A stretch of 64,000 nt of DNA from an uncultured Phycisphaerales bacterium. Its GTDB lineage: Bacteria; Planctomycetota; Phycisphaerae; WQYP01. The translations under genes and the position numbers were made by a program. Positions 43,421-52,588 of the stretch are shown one piece after another; position 1 is the stretch's first letter, and the number at the start of each line of letters is the position of its first letter. The stretch spans positions 1 through 64,000 of the forward strand of contig CAIMWO010000024.1 in NCBI GenBank assembly GCA_903845195.1, in the 5' to 3' direction. The notes below the pieces were generated by a model. The model did no database searches, was not told the DNA's origin, and worked only from the letters and a program-made list of their open reading frames with translations.

Positions 43421-45445
43421 TCATGGGGTGGCGGGAGGGGTTGCTGGGTTTGCGGGGGTGACGGGTGGAGTGTCGCGGCGGGCGGGGTTGGTTTCGTAGC
43501 GGTCGCGCAGGGCGCCGATGGCGTCCATGATGCGGGTGGTGGCGGTTTCGCGGGCGGCGGCGTCGTGGCCTGAGAGGTCATCCAAACGCAAGGGGCGGCC
43601 GAAGTAGATTTTCACATGAGTACGTTTGAGGAAGTCTTTCCACATGCCGGCGTGGGTATTGGTGCCGACGATGTAGGAGGGAACGACGGTGGCGCCGGCC
43701 ATGAGGGCCAGGAGTGCGACGCCTTGTTTGCCTTCCTGGAGTTTGCCGGAGTCGGAGATGCCGCCTTCGGGGTACATGCCGATACAACTGCCGGCCTGGA
43801 GTTCGCGGAGTGCGGTGCGGATGGAGGCGGTGTCGTTGCCGGTGCGGTTGACGGGAATGACGCCGATGGATTTGTAGAGATAGTGCAAGGGTTTGTGGAG
43901 GTAGTATTCCTTGGCCATCATGAAGCGGATGGGGCGGCGGCGGCTGGCGACCTGGAGGACGAGGGGGTCGAAGGCGGTGGTGTGATTGGAGACGAAGATG
44001 ACGGGGCCGGAGGTGGGGATGCGGCAGGCGTTGCCGGGTTCGAAGTGTTTCCAGAGTGATAGGTACGCGGAGGCGAAGCGGCGGGCGATGGCGAGAACGA
44101 GCGGGAGGTGCTGGTCGCGGTAGTAAGTGATGACGAGCCCGGCGCCGACGAGGACGACGACGACGGAGAGGCCGCGGAGGACGATGCGGATGATGGAGTC
44201 GATATTGGGGTCGATGGCCAGGGGAATGGCGACGCTGATGAGCCCGAAAGTGGTGATCACGTCTTTGGCGCCCATGACGCGTCCGCGGACGTGGTTGGGG
44301 ACGATGCGTTGGAGGAGCGTGTCGAGGCTGACAAGGAGGACGGCACCCGCGGCGGCGGCGATCACGAGAAGAACGAGGCCGACGCGCCAGTCATTGGCCA
44401 GTGAGAAGAGGAAGAGGAAGACGCCGATGGCGACCATGGACCAGGCGATGCCGACTTCCTTGGGGATGCCGCGGCGTGCGAGGCTGACGCTGGCGGCGCC
44501 GATGATCATGCCGACGCCGACGACGCCCATGAAGTAGGCGTACTTGTCGATGGTGAGGCCGAAGTGGCGGGTGACGATGCCGGTGAGGCCGTTGAGGATG
44601 ATGGTGCCGCAGGACCAGAAGAGCAGCATGAGGAGGATGACTTGGAGTGCTCGTTTGTGGTCTTTGATGTAGCGGAGGCCTTCGACGATTTCGCGGATGA
44701 TGCCGGCTTTTTTGCCGTCGTGGGTCTTGATGGCGGGCATGGCGGCTTGTTTGGGAATGCGCATGAGGATGAGGCATATGGCGGAGCAGAGGAAGGTGCC
44801 GGCATCGACGAACATGGCGTAGCCGAGGTGCCACGTGACGAGCCAGCCGCCGAGGACGAAGCCGATGAGGGAGGCGATGGTGCCGGCAGCGTTGGTCATG
44901 GAGTTGGCACGGAGGAGTTGATCGGGATGGACGAGCTGCGGGAGGAGGGCCAGGCGGGCGGGCGAGAAGGCGGCGGCGAAGGTGGCGAGGATGAATTCGG
45001 AGGCGAGGAGGAGGGCGTAGAGCATGCCGACGCTAAGGACGGTGGTTTCGCGGAGGAAGAGGGTTCGAGCGGCGATGACGATGGCGACGCGTGCGAGGTC
45101 GGAGACGAGCATGATTCTGCGACGGGGGAAACGGTCGGCGAGGATGCCGGTGAGGGGGCCGAACACAAGGAAGGGCAGGAGCATCATGATGGTGAGCTGG
45201 GAGCTTTCCTGGGTGCCGGCCTCGTAGGATTGAGTGGCGGCGATTTTGCCGACGCCGCGGAGATACTGGGTCATCAGGTTGCTGACGAGTTGCAGCATGA
45301 CGATGAAGTGGATGCGGTCTCCGAGGGCGGAGATGACGTAGCCGGCCCAGAGGAGAAGGAAGTTGCGGTTGGCGGAGAGCGGGGGATATTTGGGCGGCGT
45401 GGAGGATGCGTAGTCGAGTGTAGCGGGGTCCGTCGAATCTGACAT
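43421..45445 (-). CDS. MFS transporter fused to PlsC-type acyltransferase
   Basis: A 674-residue protein with two parts. Residues about 20-430 are a 12-helix MFS unit resembling LplT-like lysophospholipid transporters (GPLTGILADRFPRRRIMLV, FSPARLALLPQLVHPDQLLR). Residues about 470-650 carry a PlsC/LPLAT acyltransferase with SNHTTAFDPL (NHx4D) and the related YPEGGISDSG. The LplT-Aas proteins of enterobacteria link such a transporter to an acyltransferase and an acyl-ACP synthetase; the synthetase domain is absent here. The likely role is uptake and re-acylation of lysophospholipid at the inner membrane. The C-terminus is Pro/Thr-rich. Confidence 0.85.
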   Translation of the reverse strand: MSDSTDPATLDYASSTPPKYPPLSANRNFLLLWAGYVISALGDRIHFIVMLQLVSNLMTQYLRGVGKIAATQSYEAGTQESSQLTIMMLLPFLVFGPLTGILADRFPRRRIMLVSDLARVAIVIAARTLFLRETTVLSVGMLYALLLASEFILATFAAAFSPARLALLPQLVHPDQLLRANSMTNAAGTIASLIGFVLGGWLVTWHLGYAMFVDAGTFLCSAICLILMRIPKQAAMPAIKTHDGKKAGIIREIVEGLRYIKDHKRALQVILLMLLFWSCGTIILNGLTGIVTRHFGLTIDKYAYFMGVVGVGMIIGAASVSLARRGIPKEVGIAWSMVAIGVFLFLFSLANDWRVGLVLLVIAAAAGAVLLVSLDTLLQRIVPNHVRGRVMGAKDVITTFGLISVAIPLAIDPNIDSIIRIVLRGLSVVVVLVGAGLVITYYRDQHLPLVLAIARRFASAYLSLWKHFEPGNACRIPTSGPVIFVSNHTTAFDPLVLQVASRRRPIRFMMAKEYYLHKPLHYLYKSIGVIPVNRTGNDTASIRTALRELQAGSCIGMYPEGGISDSGKLQEGKQGVALLALMAGATVVPSYIVGTNTHAGMWKDFLKRTHVKIYFGRPLRLDDLSGHDAAARETATTRIMDAIGALRDRYETNPARRDTPPVTPANPATPPATP

Positions 45446-45481
45446 GTATGCGGCTCCGTCCAAGTGTCGCATTTATAAGAG

Positions 45482-45511
45482 AAAGCCCGGGAAATGCAAT
45501 TCCCGGGCTTT
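45482..45511 (-). terminator. Rho-independent terminator for the IOR gene
   Basis: A perfect 12-bp stem (45482-45493 with 45500-45511) has loop 45494-45499. On the minus strand the stem follows the oxidoreductase stop at 45571 by 59 bases and is followed by a T-rich CTCTTATAA. This is the most convincing terminator in the window. Confidence 0.75.
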
Positions 45512-45570
45512 GATTCGATGTCGAGAGAACTCGCGGCAAATCCTGCCTTCATCCGCAACAGGTTATTTTG

Positions 45571-48500
45571 CTATCCGCGGAAGGTGCCGATGACTTGGCT
45601 GGTGAGGCTGACGGAGCGGGCGGCGCGGTACTTGCCTTCGGCGTCGCCGTTAGTGAGGGCGTGCTGGAGTTCGGCGACTTTTTCGCGGACGGCGGTTTGC
45701 TTGGGGTGGCGCACTTCGCGGTAGCCGGTGACGGTTTCGGGGCTCTTGAGAATTTCGAGCCAGAGGCCGTACTTGGCGGGGTCGTGGAGTTCGCAGGTGT
45801 CGACGAGGCGGAAGTACCAGTCGCGGAAGGAACGTTCCTCGGAATGCCATTGCGGGAGAAGGTTACGCAGCCAGCGGCAGTGGCGCATGATGCGGTACTG
45901 CCAATCGGCGCCCTTCCAGTGGAAGCGGATGGTCTTGCCGGCGATGACGAACTCCGGACGGTTGAGGTGGATGTACTTGATCTTGTCGCCATTGGCGGGG
46001 TTGACGTTGAAGCGGCGACGATCGCGTTTGTACTTCTCGGGGCTGGTGTACATCATCGAGACGTAGACTTCATCCTTGATCATCATGACCTTGGCGAGAT
46101 TCCAGATGACCGAGCGCGTGACGGCGAATTTGCGCTCGGCGTTGTCCTGGGCGTAGGTCTTGACGATGCGGGAGGCGTAGCTGCGGGCGTACTTGAGGGC
46201 GCCCCACTGGATGGCGTCGAAGAGGCGAATGACGTAATCGCGTTTGGCGGCGTCGTCGAGGCCGGGCATCTGGGCGAGGGTTTCGCGGCAGATTTTGAGG
46301 TATTCCTCGGCGTTGCCTTTGCCCCAGATGCTGGAGGCGCGGAGGATATTGGCTTTGCGTTCCATGGCCTGATCGACGGATTCGACGGCCTTGGGGGCCG
46401 AGACGCCGAAGAGGTCGGGGCGGAGGACGATCTTGCGGCCGATGTTAAAGGCGCGGTAGTTGCGTTCGAATTCGCGGCCGACGGCGTGCTTAATGGCCCA
46501 GGTGATGCTCTTGTAGTTGAGCGGGATGAAGCCGAGCTGGTAGGCGACGCCGAGCATCATGATGTTCGCATAGAGCTTGGAATCGAGGAGGCGCTCGCAA
46601 AGATCGCCGACGTTGAAGCTGAAGAACTGGCCAGGCTTGCACTGACCCTTGATCAGCGGAGCGAGTTCGTCGGGTTCGAAATCATCGCGGCCCATGAGGG
46701 TGAGGATGGTGGGCGTCTTGCCGGTGTTGACGACAGCGTGGGTGAACTTGGGACTGGCGACGCGGAGGTAATCGGTGGGGCTGCAGGCGCGGGCCGCTTC
46801 GACGACATCGACGCCGATGAGCAGGTCTGCCTTGCCGAATGGGGTGACGGGGCTGCCCGTCATGATCTGTTTGGAGAATTGGATCTGGCTGAAGACGCCG
46901 CCGTTGCGGATGGCCAGGCCCTTCTTATCGATGAAGGTGACGTGTAGGCCGTCCTTGTGGGCGGCGCGGACGAGGATGTCCCCGGCGACGCCGATGCCCA
47001 TGCCGCCGACGCCGGCGAGATAGACGCGCCACAGATCGCCCATGGTGCGCAGCGGGGGATCAGGGATGCCCTGAAGGTCGACGACCTCATCGGGAAGCCG
47101 GGGCGATTTCTTGCGGGTGACGATGACCTGCTCGAAGCTGGGGCAGGCATCGATGCGGGCGCAGGCGCCGTCGTTGACGCAGCTGGTGAAGTCGGTCTGG
47201 ATTTTCTTGCCGTAGTCCGTGTCGACGACTTTGAGGCCGGGGCAACCGGTCTGGTTGGTGCATTCGAGGCAGTATTCGCAGACTTCATCGGTGACGTTCA
47301 TGTAGGTTTTCTGGCGAACGAAGCCGCGGTCTTTCTTTTCGGCCTGTTCTTCGCGGCGGCGGCGGCGATGGAAGGTGATGCCGCACTCTTTGTCGGCGAT
47401 GACGATCTTGACGCCATCTTCGAGGATGACTTTTTCCAGCATGTCCTTGTAATCTTCGCGGAGGGCGGGGTTCATGCGGATGACGCGGGCGCGCGGGACC
47501 TCGCGGTTTTCGCGGGCGTTTTTGCCCAGGGGCCCGGCGGCTTCGGGAATGAGGCTGCGGACGATGCGCTCGATGTCATGTGCCAGAACGCGGTTGCCCA
47601 TGATGTCTTCTTCGAGCGTGGGGTTGGGCTGGTGGCCGGTCATGGCGGTGGTGCGGTTTTCGAGAATGATGAAGGTGATGTCCTGCTGCTGGGTGATGGC
47701 GTTGCCGATGGCGAGCTGTCCGGAGTGGAAGAAGGTGCCATCGCCCATGAACACAATCTGTTTGTTGGTGATGAAGGGATCGACGCCCGCGCCGGTGCCG
47801 CCGCCGAGGCCCATGCCGCTGTAGTTATGCATGAGGGGTTTATTGGGTTCGAACATGAGCATGGTGTAGCAGCCGGTATCGCCGTGTGCGACAAGATCGA
47901 TGGGGCCTTTTTCGTAATGTTTCTGCATGTACTCGGGATTGAGCAGATTCTTGCGGATCTCGAGCAGGGCATTGGACGAATCGCGGTGCGGGCAGCCGGG
48001 GCAAAAGGCCGGCGTGCGGACCGGGACGACGAGTTTCATCGCGCCGGCTTGTTGAATGGTGTCGAGTTCTTCGGTGAGACGGCCGTTGGAGAGTTCGTGG
48101 GGCATGCCGGGGGTGTCGCGGAGTAACTCGGTAAGTTTCATGATGAGGAGCGAAGGGTGCAGGCCGCGGGTGGAGGGGATGCCGGCGCGGCCGCGGGGGA
48201 ATTCCTTGCCCCAGAGTTGCACCTGGCCGCGGGGATCATCCGGGGTATTCTGGCGAATGACGCCGAGGTGCTCGGCGATCTGCTTTTCGATGAAGCTGCG
48301 GCGTTCCTCGACGACGATCAGGCGCTCGCACATAGAGGAGATCTGGTCCGTCAATGTGAAGTCAACGGGGTAAGAGACGGCAAGCTTGAGGATGGGGAAT
48401 TCGCCGAGAAGACCCATTTCGCGGAGGGCATCGCACAGCATGGCGTAAGAAGCGCCGCTGGAGACAAAGCCGATGGGGGCTTTTTCGCAGCGACCGCCGC

Positions 48501-49281
48501 GCCAGGAGCGTTCAATCGGATAGAGGATGCGGCTGAGGCCCAGTTCCCGGCATCGTTTGAGCAGGAGTTCAAAACGGTACTCAAAGGTCAGTTCCTGCTT
48601 CCATGATCGCGGAGGCAGGAGGACGGTGGTTTCAACGGGAATCTTGTTGGTTTCGACGGCGATGCGCTGGTTGGTCGAGATGGTGGGCCATTGGTTGGGC
48701 CGGCATTCGACGCTTCCGCCGCCGTCGGCCAGTTGGACCGTGACGCTATAGCCGACATAGAGTTTCGAATGGACGCTGAGGTCGAAAGCGTGGGCGATCC
48801 AATCCTTGAGTTCCTGGGCGGTGGAGGGTTCCATGACGGGGCAGCGGAGGTGTTCAAAGAGAAAGCGGGAATCGGCGGGTACCTGGGTGGAGTCGCTCCA
48901 GGGGTCGTCGCCACTGACGATGACGGCGCCGCCGGTGTCGTAAGGGATGCCGGCGAGGTTGCCGAGGGCCAGGGCGTCGGAGGCAACGTGAAGACCGACC
49001 GATTTGAAGACGGAGATGGCTTTGACGCCGACCATCTGGGCGCCGTTGACCATGGCGACGGAGAGGGCCTCATTGTTGGCCATGCGTGCCGCGACGCCGT
49101 GATGGGCCAGGAGTTCGGCCGTGTCATGGCAGGAATCGAAGAACCCCGCGACGGGGCTACCGGGATATCCCGTAAGGAGCGCGACGCCGCCGGGCGTCTC
49201 GAGGCAGCCTTTGAGGAGCAGTTCCGACCCGGCAAAGATCTCGCTACCGCTTTCGACCAGAAATCGGGGGTCTATTCTCAT
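45571..49281 (-). CDS. Single-chain indolepyruvate:ferredoxin oxidoreductase (IorA-IorB fusion type)
   Basis: A 1236-residue enzyme that decarboxylates aryl or 2-oxo acids to acyl-CoA using ferredoxin. The start is the ATG at 49279-49281 (MRIDPRFL) with GGAAGG just upstream; a start 24 codons earlier is open but unsupported. Domains in order: TPP pyrimidine-side domain (GYPGSPVAGFFDS, MANNEALS), a middle domain, TPP-pyrophosphate domain (GDTGCYTMLMF, then GDGTFFHSGQLAIGNA...ENRTTAMTGHQ), a short Cys-rich ferredoxin-like segment (CEYCLECTNQTGC, CVNDGACARIDAC), a gamma domain (LAGVGGMGIGVAGDILVRAA), and a C-terminal ~300-residue extension. Archaeal enzymes split this over IorA and IorB. The substrate is assigned by family resemblance only. 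Confidence 0.85.
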   Translation of the reverse strand: MRIDPRFLVESGSEIFAGSELLLKGCLETPGGVALLTGYPGSPVAGFFDSCHDTAELLAHHGVAARMANNEALSVAMVNGAQMVGVKAISVFKSVGLHVASDALALGNLAGIPYDTGGAVIVSGDDPWSDSTQVPADSRFLFEHLRCPVMEPSTAQELKDWIAHAFDLSVHSKLYVGYSVTVQLADGGGSVECRPNQWPTISTNQRIAVETNKIPVETTVLLPPRSWKQELTFEYRFELLLKRCRELGLSRILYPIERSWRGGRCEKAPIGFVSSGASYAMLCDALREMGLLGEFPILKLAVSYPVDFTLTDQISSMCERLIVVEERRSFIEKQIAEHLGVIRQNTPDDPRGQVQLWGKEFPRGRAGIPSTRGLHPSLLIMKLTELLRDTPGMPHELSNGRLTEELDTIQQAGAMKLVVPVRTPAFCPGCPHRDSSNALLEIRKNLLNPEYMQKHYEKGPIDLVAHGDTGCYTMLMFEPNKPLMHNYSGMGLGGGTGAGVDPFITNKQIVFMGDGTFFHSGQLAIGNAITQQQDITFIILENRTTAMTGHQPNPTLEEDIMGNRVLAHDIERIVRSLIPEAAGPLGKNARENREVPRARVIRMNPALREDYKDMLEKVILEDGVKIVIADKECGITFHRRRRREEQAEKKDRGFVRQKTYMNVTDEVCEYCLECTNQTGCPGLKVVDTDYGKKIQTDFTSCVNDGACARIDACPSFEQVIVTRKKSPRLPDEVVDLQGIPDPPLRTMGDLWRVYLAGVGGMGIGVAGDILVRAAHKDGLHVTFIDKKGLAIRNGGVFSQIQFSKQIMTGSPVTPFGKADLLIGVDVVEAARACSPTDYLRVASPKFTHAVVNTGKTPTILTLMGRDDFEPDELAPLIKGQCKPGQFFSFNVGDLCERLLDSKLYANIMMLGVAYQLGFIPLNYKSITWAIKHAVGREFERNYRAFNIGRKIVLRPDLFGVSAPKAVESVDQAMERKANILRASSIWGKGNAEEYLKICRETLAQMPGLDDAAKRDYVIRLFDAIQWGALKYARSYASRIVKTYAQDNAERKFAVTRSVIWNLAKVMMIKDEVYVSMMYTSPEKYKRDRRRFNVNPANGDKIKYIHLNRPEFVIAGKTIRFHWKGADWQYRIMRHCRWLRNLLPQWHSEERSFRDWYFRLVDTCELHDPAKYGLWLEILKSPETVTGYREVRHPKQTAVREKVAELQHALTNGDAEGKYRAARSVSLTSQVIGTFRG

Positions 49282-49572
49282 GCAACCTTCCACTATGAAC
49301 GCGAACAACATGCGCCGAGCCGCCGACCCAGCCAAGGGGCGACGGGCGAACAAGCGTCCCGGAGGTCCAGGCCGCGTTCACGCACGAGGTCCAGATTTTA
49401 ACGTGTGGAGGTGGTAAACCCCAAACGAGTTCTTGATTTTGGAGAATAATTGGGATGCATCTGCGAATATGCGGTTGTTGACTTCTTGAACGGATGGGTG
49501 GCGACATGCGGCAGTTTTTGCGCTTTTGAGGGTGTGTATTGGGGCCTTGAGTCGTCCACGGAAGCCTGGGCT

Positions 49573-50829
49573 TCAGAACGCGTCGACGACGTCCGTGAGA
49601 ATGCGGTTGGAAACGACGACCGCTTTTTCTTCGAGACGGGCCGCGGTCGGAGTGAGAGAAACGAATCCGAGTTCCGCATAATTCTTGAGGACGCGTTCGA
49701 GTACGGGCCGGGCGTCGAGACCGGCGATCCGGTGAAACTCGGCGTAGTTGAGGCCCTCGGCGAGGCGTAACCAGAAGACGGCAAGTTCCCCGGCGCGGCG
49801 GCGCGTGCTGAGGCGTTCCATTTGCGTGGCCGGAACTTGCGGATCTTTTTCCTGCAGGGCCGCAAGGTAATGCGTGAGGTTGGTCACGTTCTTCCAGCGC
49901 CAACCGGCGACGTGGGCGGCAGCGCTGGGGCCCCAGGCCAGCCATTGGCCGCCCTTCCAATAGTGCAGGTTGTGCCGGCACTCGCGTCCGGGACGGGCGT
50001 AGTTGCTGACTTCATAGCGCTGGTAGCCGGCATCACGCAAACGACGATAGACGTGTTCAAACAGGGCCAGTTCGAGATCTTCATCGATGGGTGTAAATTC
50101 GCCGCGGTTGAGGCGTGCGGTCATCGCGGTGTTGGATTCGTAGATCAGGGAATAGCAACTGAGATGGTCGGGGCCCCCACCGGCAAGGGCCAGGGCGCGG
50201 TCCAGCGAATAGACCCAGCTTTCGAGGGTTTGACCGGGGATACCGAAGATGAGATCGACGTTGAGGTTTTCGATTCCCGCGGCGCGGGCGATTTCAAAGG
50301 CAAGGGGGACGTTTTCGGGATCGTGATCGCGCTGCAGCGTTTGGAGTTCGCTTTTCACAAAGCTTTGAGCGCCGCAACTGATGCGGTTGACGCCTGCGGC
50401 TTTGAGGACGCGGGCGCGGGGGGCATCGAAAGTATTCGGGTTCGCTTCAACGGTGAACTCGTTGAGGCGGCTCATGTCGATCGATTCGTGAAGGATGGCC
50501 ATAAGGCGCTCGAGTTCCGCCGGGTTCAGGAGAGTAGGCGTGCCGCCGCCGATGAAAATCGTCTCCGGACGTGGACGTCCAAAATGATGAACCTGAAGGG
50601 CGGCTTCCCGCTTGAGCGCATCGAGGTACGCATCGACTTCATCAAGGTGACCGGCGAGGGAGTAGAAATCGCAGTAGTGACATTTTGTCGAGCAAAACGG
50701 GACATGGACGTAGACCGCATCAACGGGCGCCGGTCCGGTTTTCGGCAAAGCGGCGAAGGAAATGCCTGCCGCGGAGTCAGCCTGAGCCAAGCGCCGCTCC
50801 AGCCGATTTTCGTCCGCTGCGGTGGTCAT
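49573..50829 (-). CDS. hemW: Heme chaperone HemW (radical SAM, CPDH-like)
   Basis: A 418-residue protein from ATG 50827-50829 (MTTAADEN). The radical-SAM motif is FCSTKCHYCDF (Cys about 46, 50, 53), with FIGGGTPTLL and FTVEANPNTFD nearby. The C-terminal HemW-type domain contains EVSNYARPGRECRHNLHYWKG, typical of HemW. HemW resembles coproporphyrinogen dehydrogenase HemN but is regarded as a heme chaperone. The start is supported by AAGGG eight bases upstream; the frame is open a few codons further (TTG). Confidence 0.9.
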   Translation of the reverse strand: MTTAADENRLERRLAQADSAAGISFAALPKTGPAPVDAVYVHVPFCSTKCHYCDFYSLAGHLDEVDAYLDALKREAALQVHHFGRPRPETIFIGGGTPTLLNPAELERLMAILHESIDMSRLNEFTVEANPNTFDAPRARVLKAAGVNRISCGAQSFVKSELQTLQRDHDPENVPLAFEIARAAGIENLNVDLIFGIPGQTLESWVYSLDRALALAGGGPDHLSCYSLIYESNTAMTARLNRGEFTPIDEDLELALFEHVYRRLRDAGYQRYEVSNYARPGRECRHNLHYWKGGQWLAWGPSAAAHVAGWRWKNVTNLTHYLAALQEKDPQVPATQMERLSTRRRAGELAVFWLRLAEGLNYAEFHRIAGLDARPVLERVLKNYAELGFVSLTPTAARLEEKAVVVSNRILTDVVDAF

Positions 50830-51074
50830 CTGAATTTCCCTTGATTGCAATGGCAGATCAGATTAAGGTGCGTTATCTGTGCTTGGCACGATGCTGAGGT
50901 CCCACTCTAAGGAACTCCTCAACCGCGTTCATCCCGTTGCTACGAGGTTTGAGGGGGTCATTTGAGAGAGTCGCTCAGGCATCACGATCCTATCCGTTGG
51001 ATGACTCAAAACATAGCGCCCGTTGCCCCGGCCGGCCACGAGCCCGTACGTCTCCTTTACTTTCGAGGACGCTC

Positions 51075-51581
51075 ATGGAAGTCAAGTTGGTCATGTTCAA
51101 ACAGGACGGTCAACGTCGCGAATTTCTGCTGAAGAAAGAAACGACGACGTTGGGACGCAATACCGATTGCGACTTCCAGATTCCGCTGGGAGTGATTTCG
51201 CGGCGGCATTGCCAGGTTCTGCTGAAGAACGACGCGGTCTCGGTGCGCGATCTGGGTTCGTCGAACGGCACGTTTGTGAACAGCCGACGGGTGACGGAAT
51301 CGCCGATCGCGCCGGGGGATACGATTGTCGTGGGGCCGGTGATTTTCACGGTGGTCATCAACGGGAATCCGGCGGAGATCCAGCCGGTGCGGACGATCGT
51401 GGACGGGGGAAGCGTGGCGCCGGTCAATACGCATCATCAGGAAGACGGCACGGTGGATGTGGAGGCAAGCGCGTCCGGACACGGCCATGAGCTTGAGGAC
51501 GTTGACGAATCGGCATCGGGCGAGCCTGCGGGCGACAATCCGCTGGCCGCGCTTGAGGCGTTGTCGAAGAAGAAACAGTAA
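51075..51581 (+). CDS. FHA-domain protein
   Basis: A 168-residue protein. The ATG at 51075 has GAGGA six bases upstream; the frame extends upstream without a start site. Residues about 5-95 are an FHA domain that binds phosphothreonine peptides: LGRNTDCDF (GR at 27-28), SRRHCQVLL (SxxH), DLGSSNGTFVN (62-65 SSNG). The rest (about 100-168) is acidic, Gly-rich and disordered. No kinase is nearby. It diverges from hemW. Confidence 0.9.
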   Translation: MEVKLVMFKQDGQRREFLLKKETTTLGRNTDCDFQIPLGVISRRHCQVLLKNDAVSVRDLGSSNGTFVNSRRVTESPIAPGDTIVVGPVIFTVVINGNPAEIQPVRTIVDGGSVAPVNTHHQEDGTVDVEASASGHGHELEDVDESASGEPAGDNPLAALEALSKKKQ

Positions 51582-51662
51582 TCGCGCCCTCTTCAGGTTG
51601 AGCTTCGGGCGGCACACATAAATAGAGAAGCCTGATTGTGGCGCTGCGTTCCGGATGGTTTT

Positions 51663-52466
51663 ATGATCCGCACTCGCGCCATCCTTTTCCTGCCAATATT
51701 GATGAGCCTGGGTCTTGTCTGGCTGGCTGCCGCGGTTGAGCGTGCGCCGGCTGAGACTCCGGCGTCCCAGCCTGCCGAAACTCAATCACCCGCCAAACCG
51801 ACGCTCACCGAACTGGTGGCCCAACTTCGCGCACCACAATTTGAAGTCCGGGATCACGCCCAGGAAGCATTGCTGCGCCTGCCCGCGGAGAAGCTGTCGG
51901 AAATCGAAGGCGCACTGGCGAAGGAGTCTGACGCAGAGGCGGAGGCGCGGCTGACGCGCGTCGCGGTGCACCTGTTTCTGAAGGCACGAACGCCATTTGT
52001 GGGTCAGGGCTCGATGCTGGGGATCGCGCTCAATATCGAGGCCTACCGAACGCAGCACCGGGATGAAGCGCCGCGTGCCGCCATCGCGGTAACGCAAACC
52101 CAGCCGGGTTTTCCCGCTGCAGAGCAGCTTCGGCCCGGGGATCGCATCCTGGCGATCGATCATCACACATTTCCGCTGGAAACGACGATCGACGATTTCC
52201 GGAACCGGATCACGGCCAACAGTCCCGGCACGATTCTGCATTTCACGGTGCTGCGCAACGGCCGCGAGATGCAGATGGACATCATGCTTGCGGGGCTGCC
52301 GGATGCGGGGGCGGCGGGGATCGCGAAGTTTATCAGTGAGCGGGAGACGGCACTTCGAGAGTACATGGCGAAGCTTCATCCCACCGACACGTCCAAAGAA
52401 TCGCTGACCATCAAGGATGATTCTCCTGTGCCGGGACCGGACGAGGGGATACCCGGGGATCAATAA
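51663..52466 (+). CDS. Exported PDZ-domain protein
   Basis: A 267-residue protein with an N-terminal signal/anchor helix (about 6-23: RAILFLPILMSLGLVWLAAA), a Pro/Glu-rich linker, a HEAT-like helical part (about 40-110) and a PDZ domain (about 125-220) with PGFPAAEQLRPGDRILAIDH. PDZ domains bind C-termini of partner proteins. The start at ATG 51663 is a choice made by the signal sequence; the frame is open upstream from a TTG. It follows the FHA gene by about 80 bases. Confidence 0.8.
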   Translation: MIRTRAILFLPILMSLGLVWLAAAVERAPAETPASQPAETQSPAKPTLTELVAQLRAPQFEVRDHAQEALLRLPAEKLSEIEGALAKESDAEAEARLTRVAVHLFLKARTPFVGQGSMLGIALNIEAYRTQHRDEAPRAAIAVTQTQPGFPAAEQLRPGDRILAIDHHTFPLETTIDDFRNRITANSPGTILHFTVLRNGREMQMDIMLAGLPDAGAAGIAKFISERETALREYMAKLHPTDTSKESLTIKDDSPVPGPDEGIPGDQ

Positions 52467-52588
52467 AACGCACGTTTAGCGTATGGAATCGGTACCGGCG
52501 AAGCGGCTCGTGCGGCGCTGAATTGACCCCATCCCGACACAGCGGTATAAGCATTTCCAGCAGGAACTTACGCGTGGTTGGAGTGTGT

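Noticed and set aside
44564-45442. A 292-residue plus-strand open frame opposite the MFS-PlsC gene.
   Set aside because: Very Asp/Glu/Gly-rich antisense of membrane-helix codons, no ribosome site, and the minus strand has clear MFS and PlsC motifs.
45568-48126. Long plus-strand open frames (459 and 389 residues) opposite the oxidoreductase.
   Set aside because: Antisense to a gene with complete TPP and ferredoxin-like motifs; composition is set by G-rich wobble bases.
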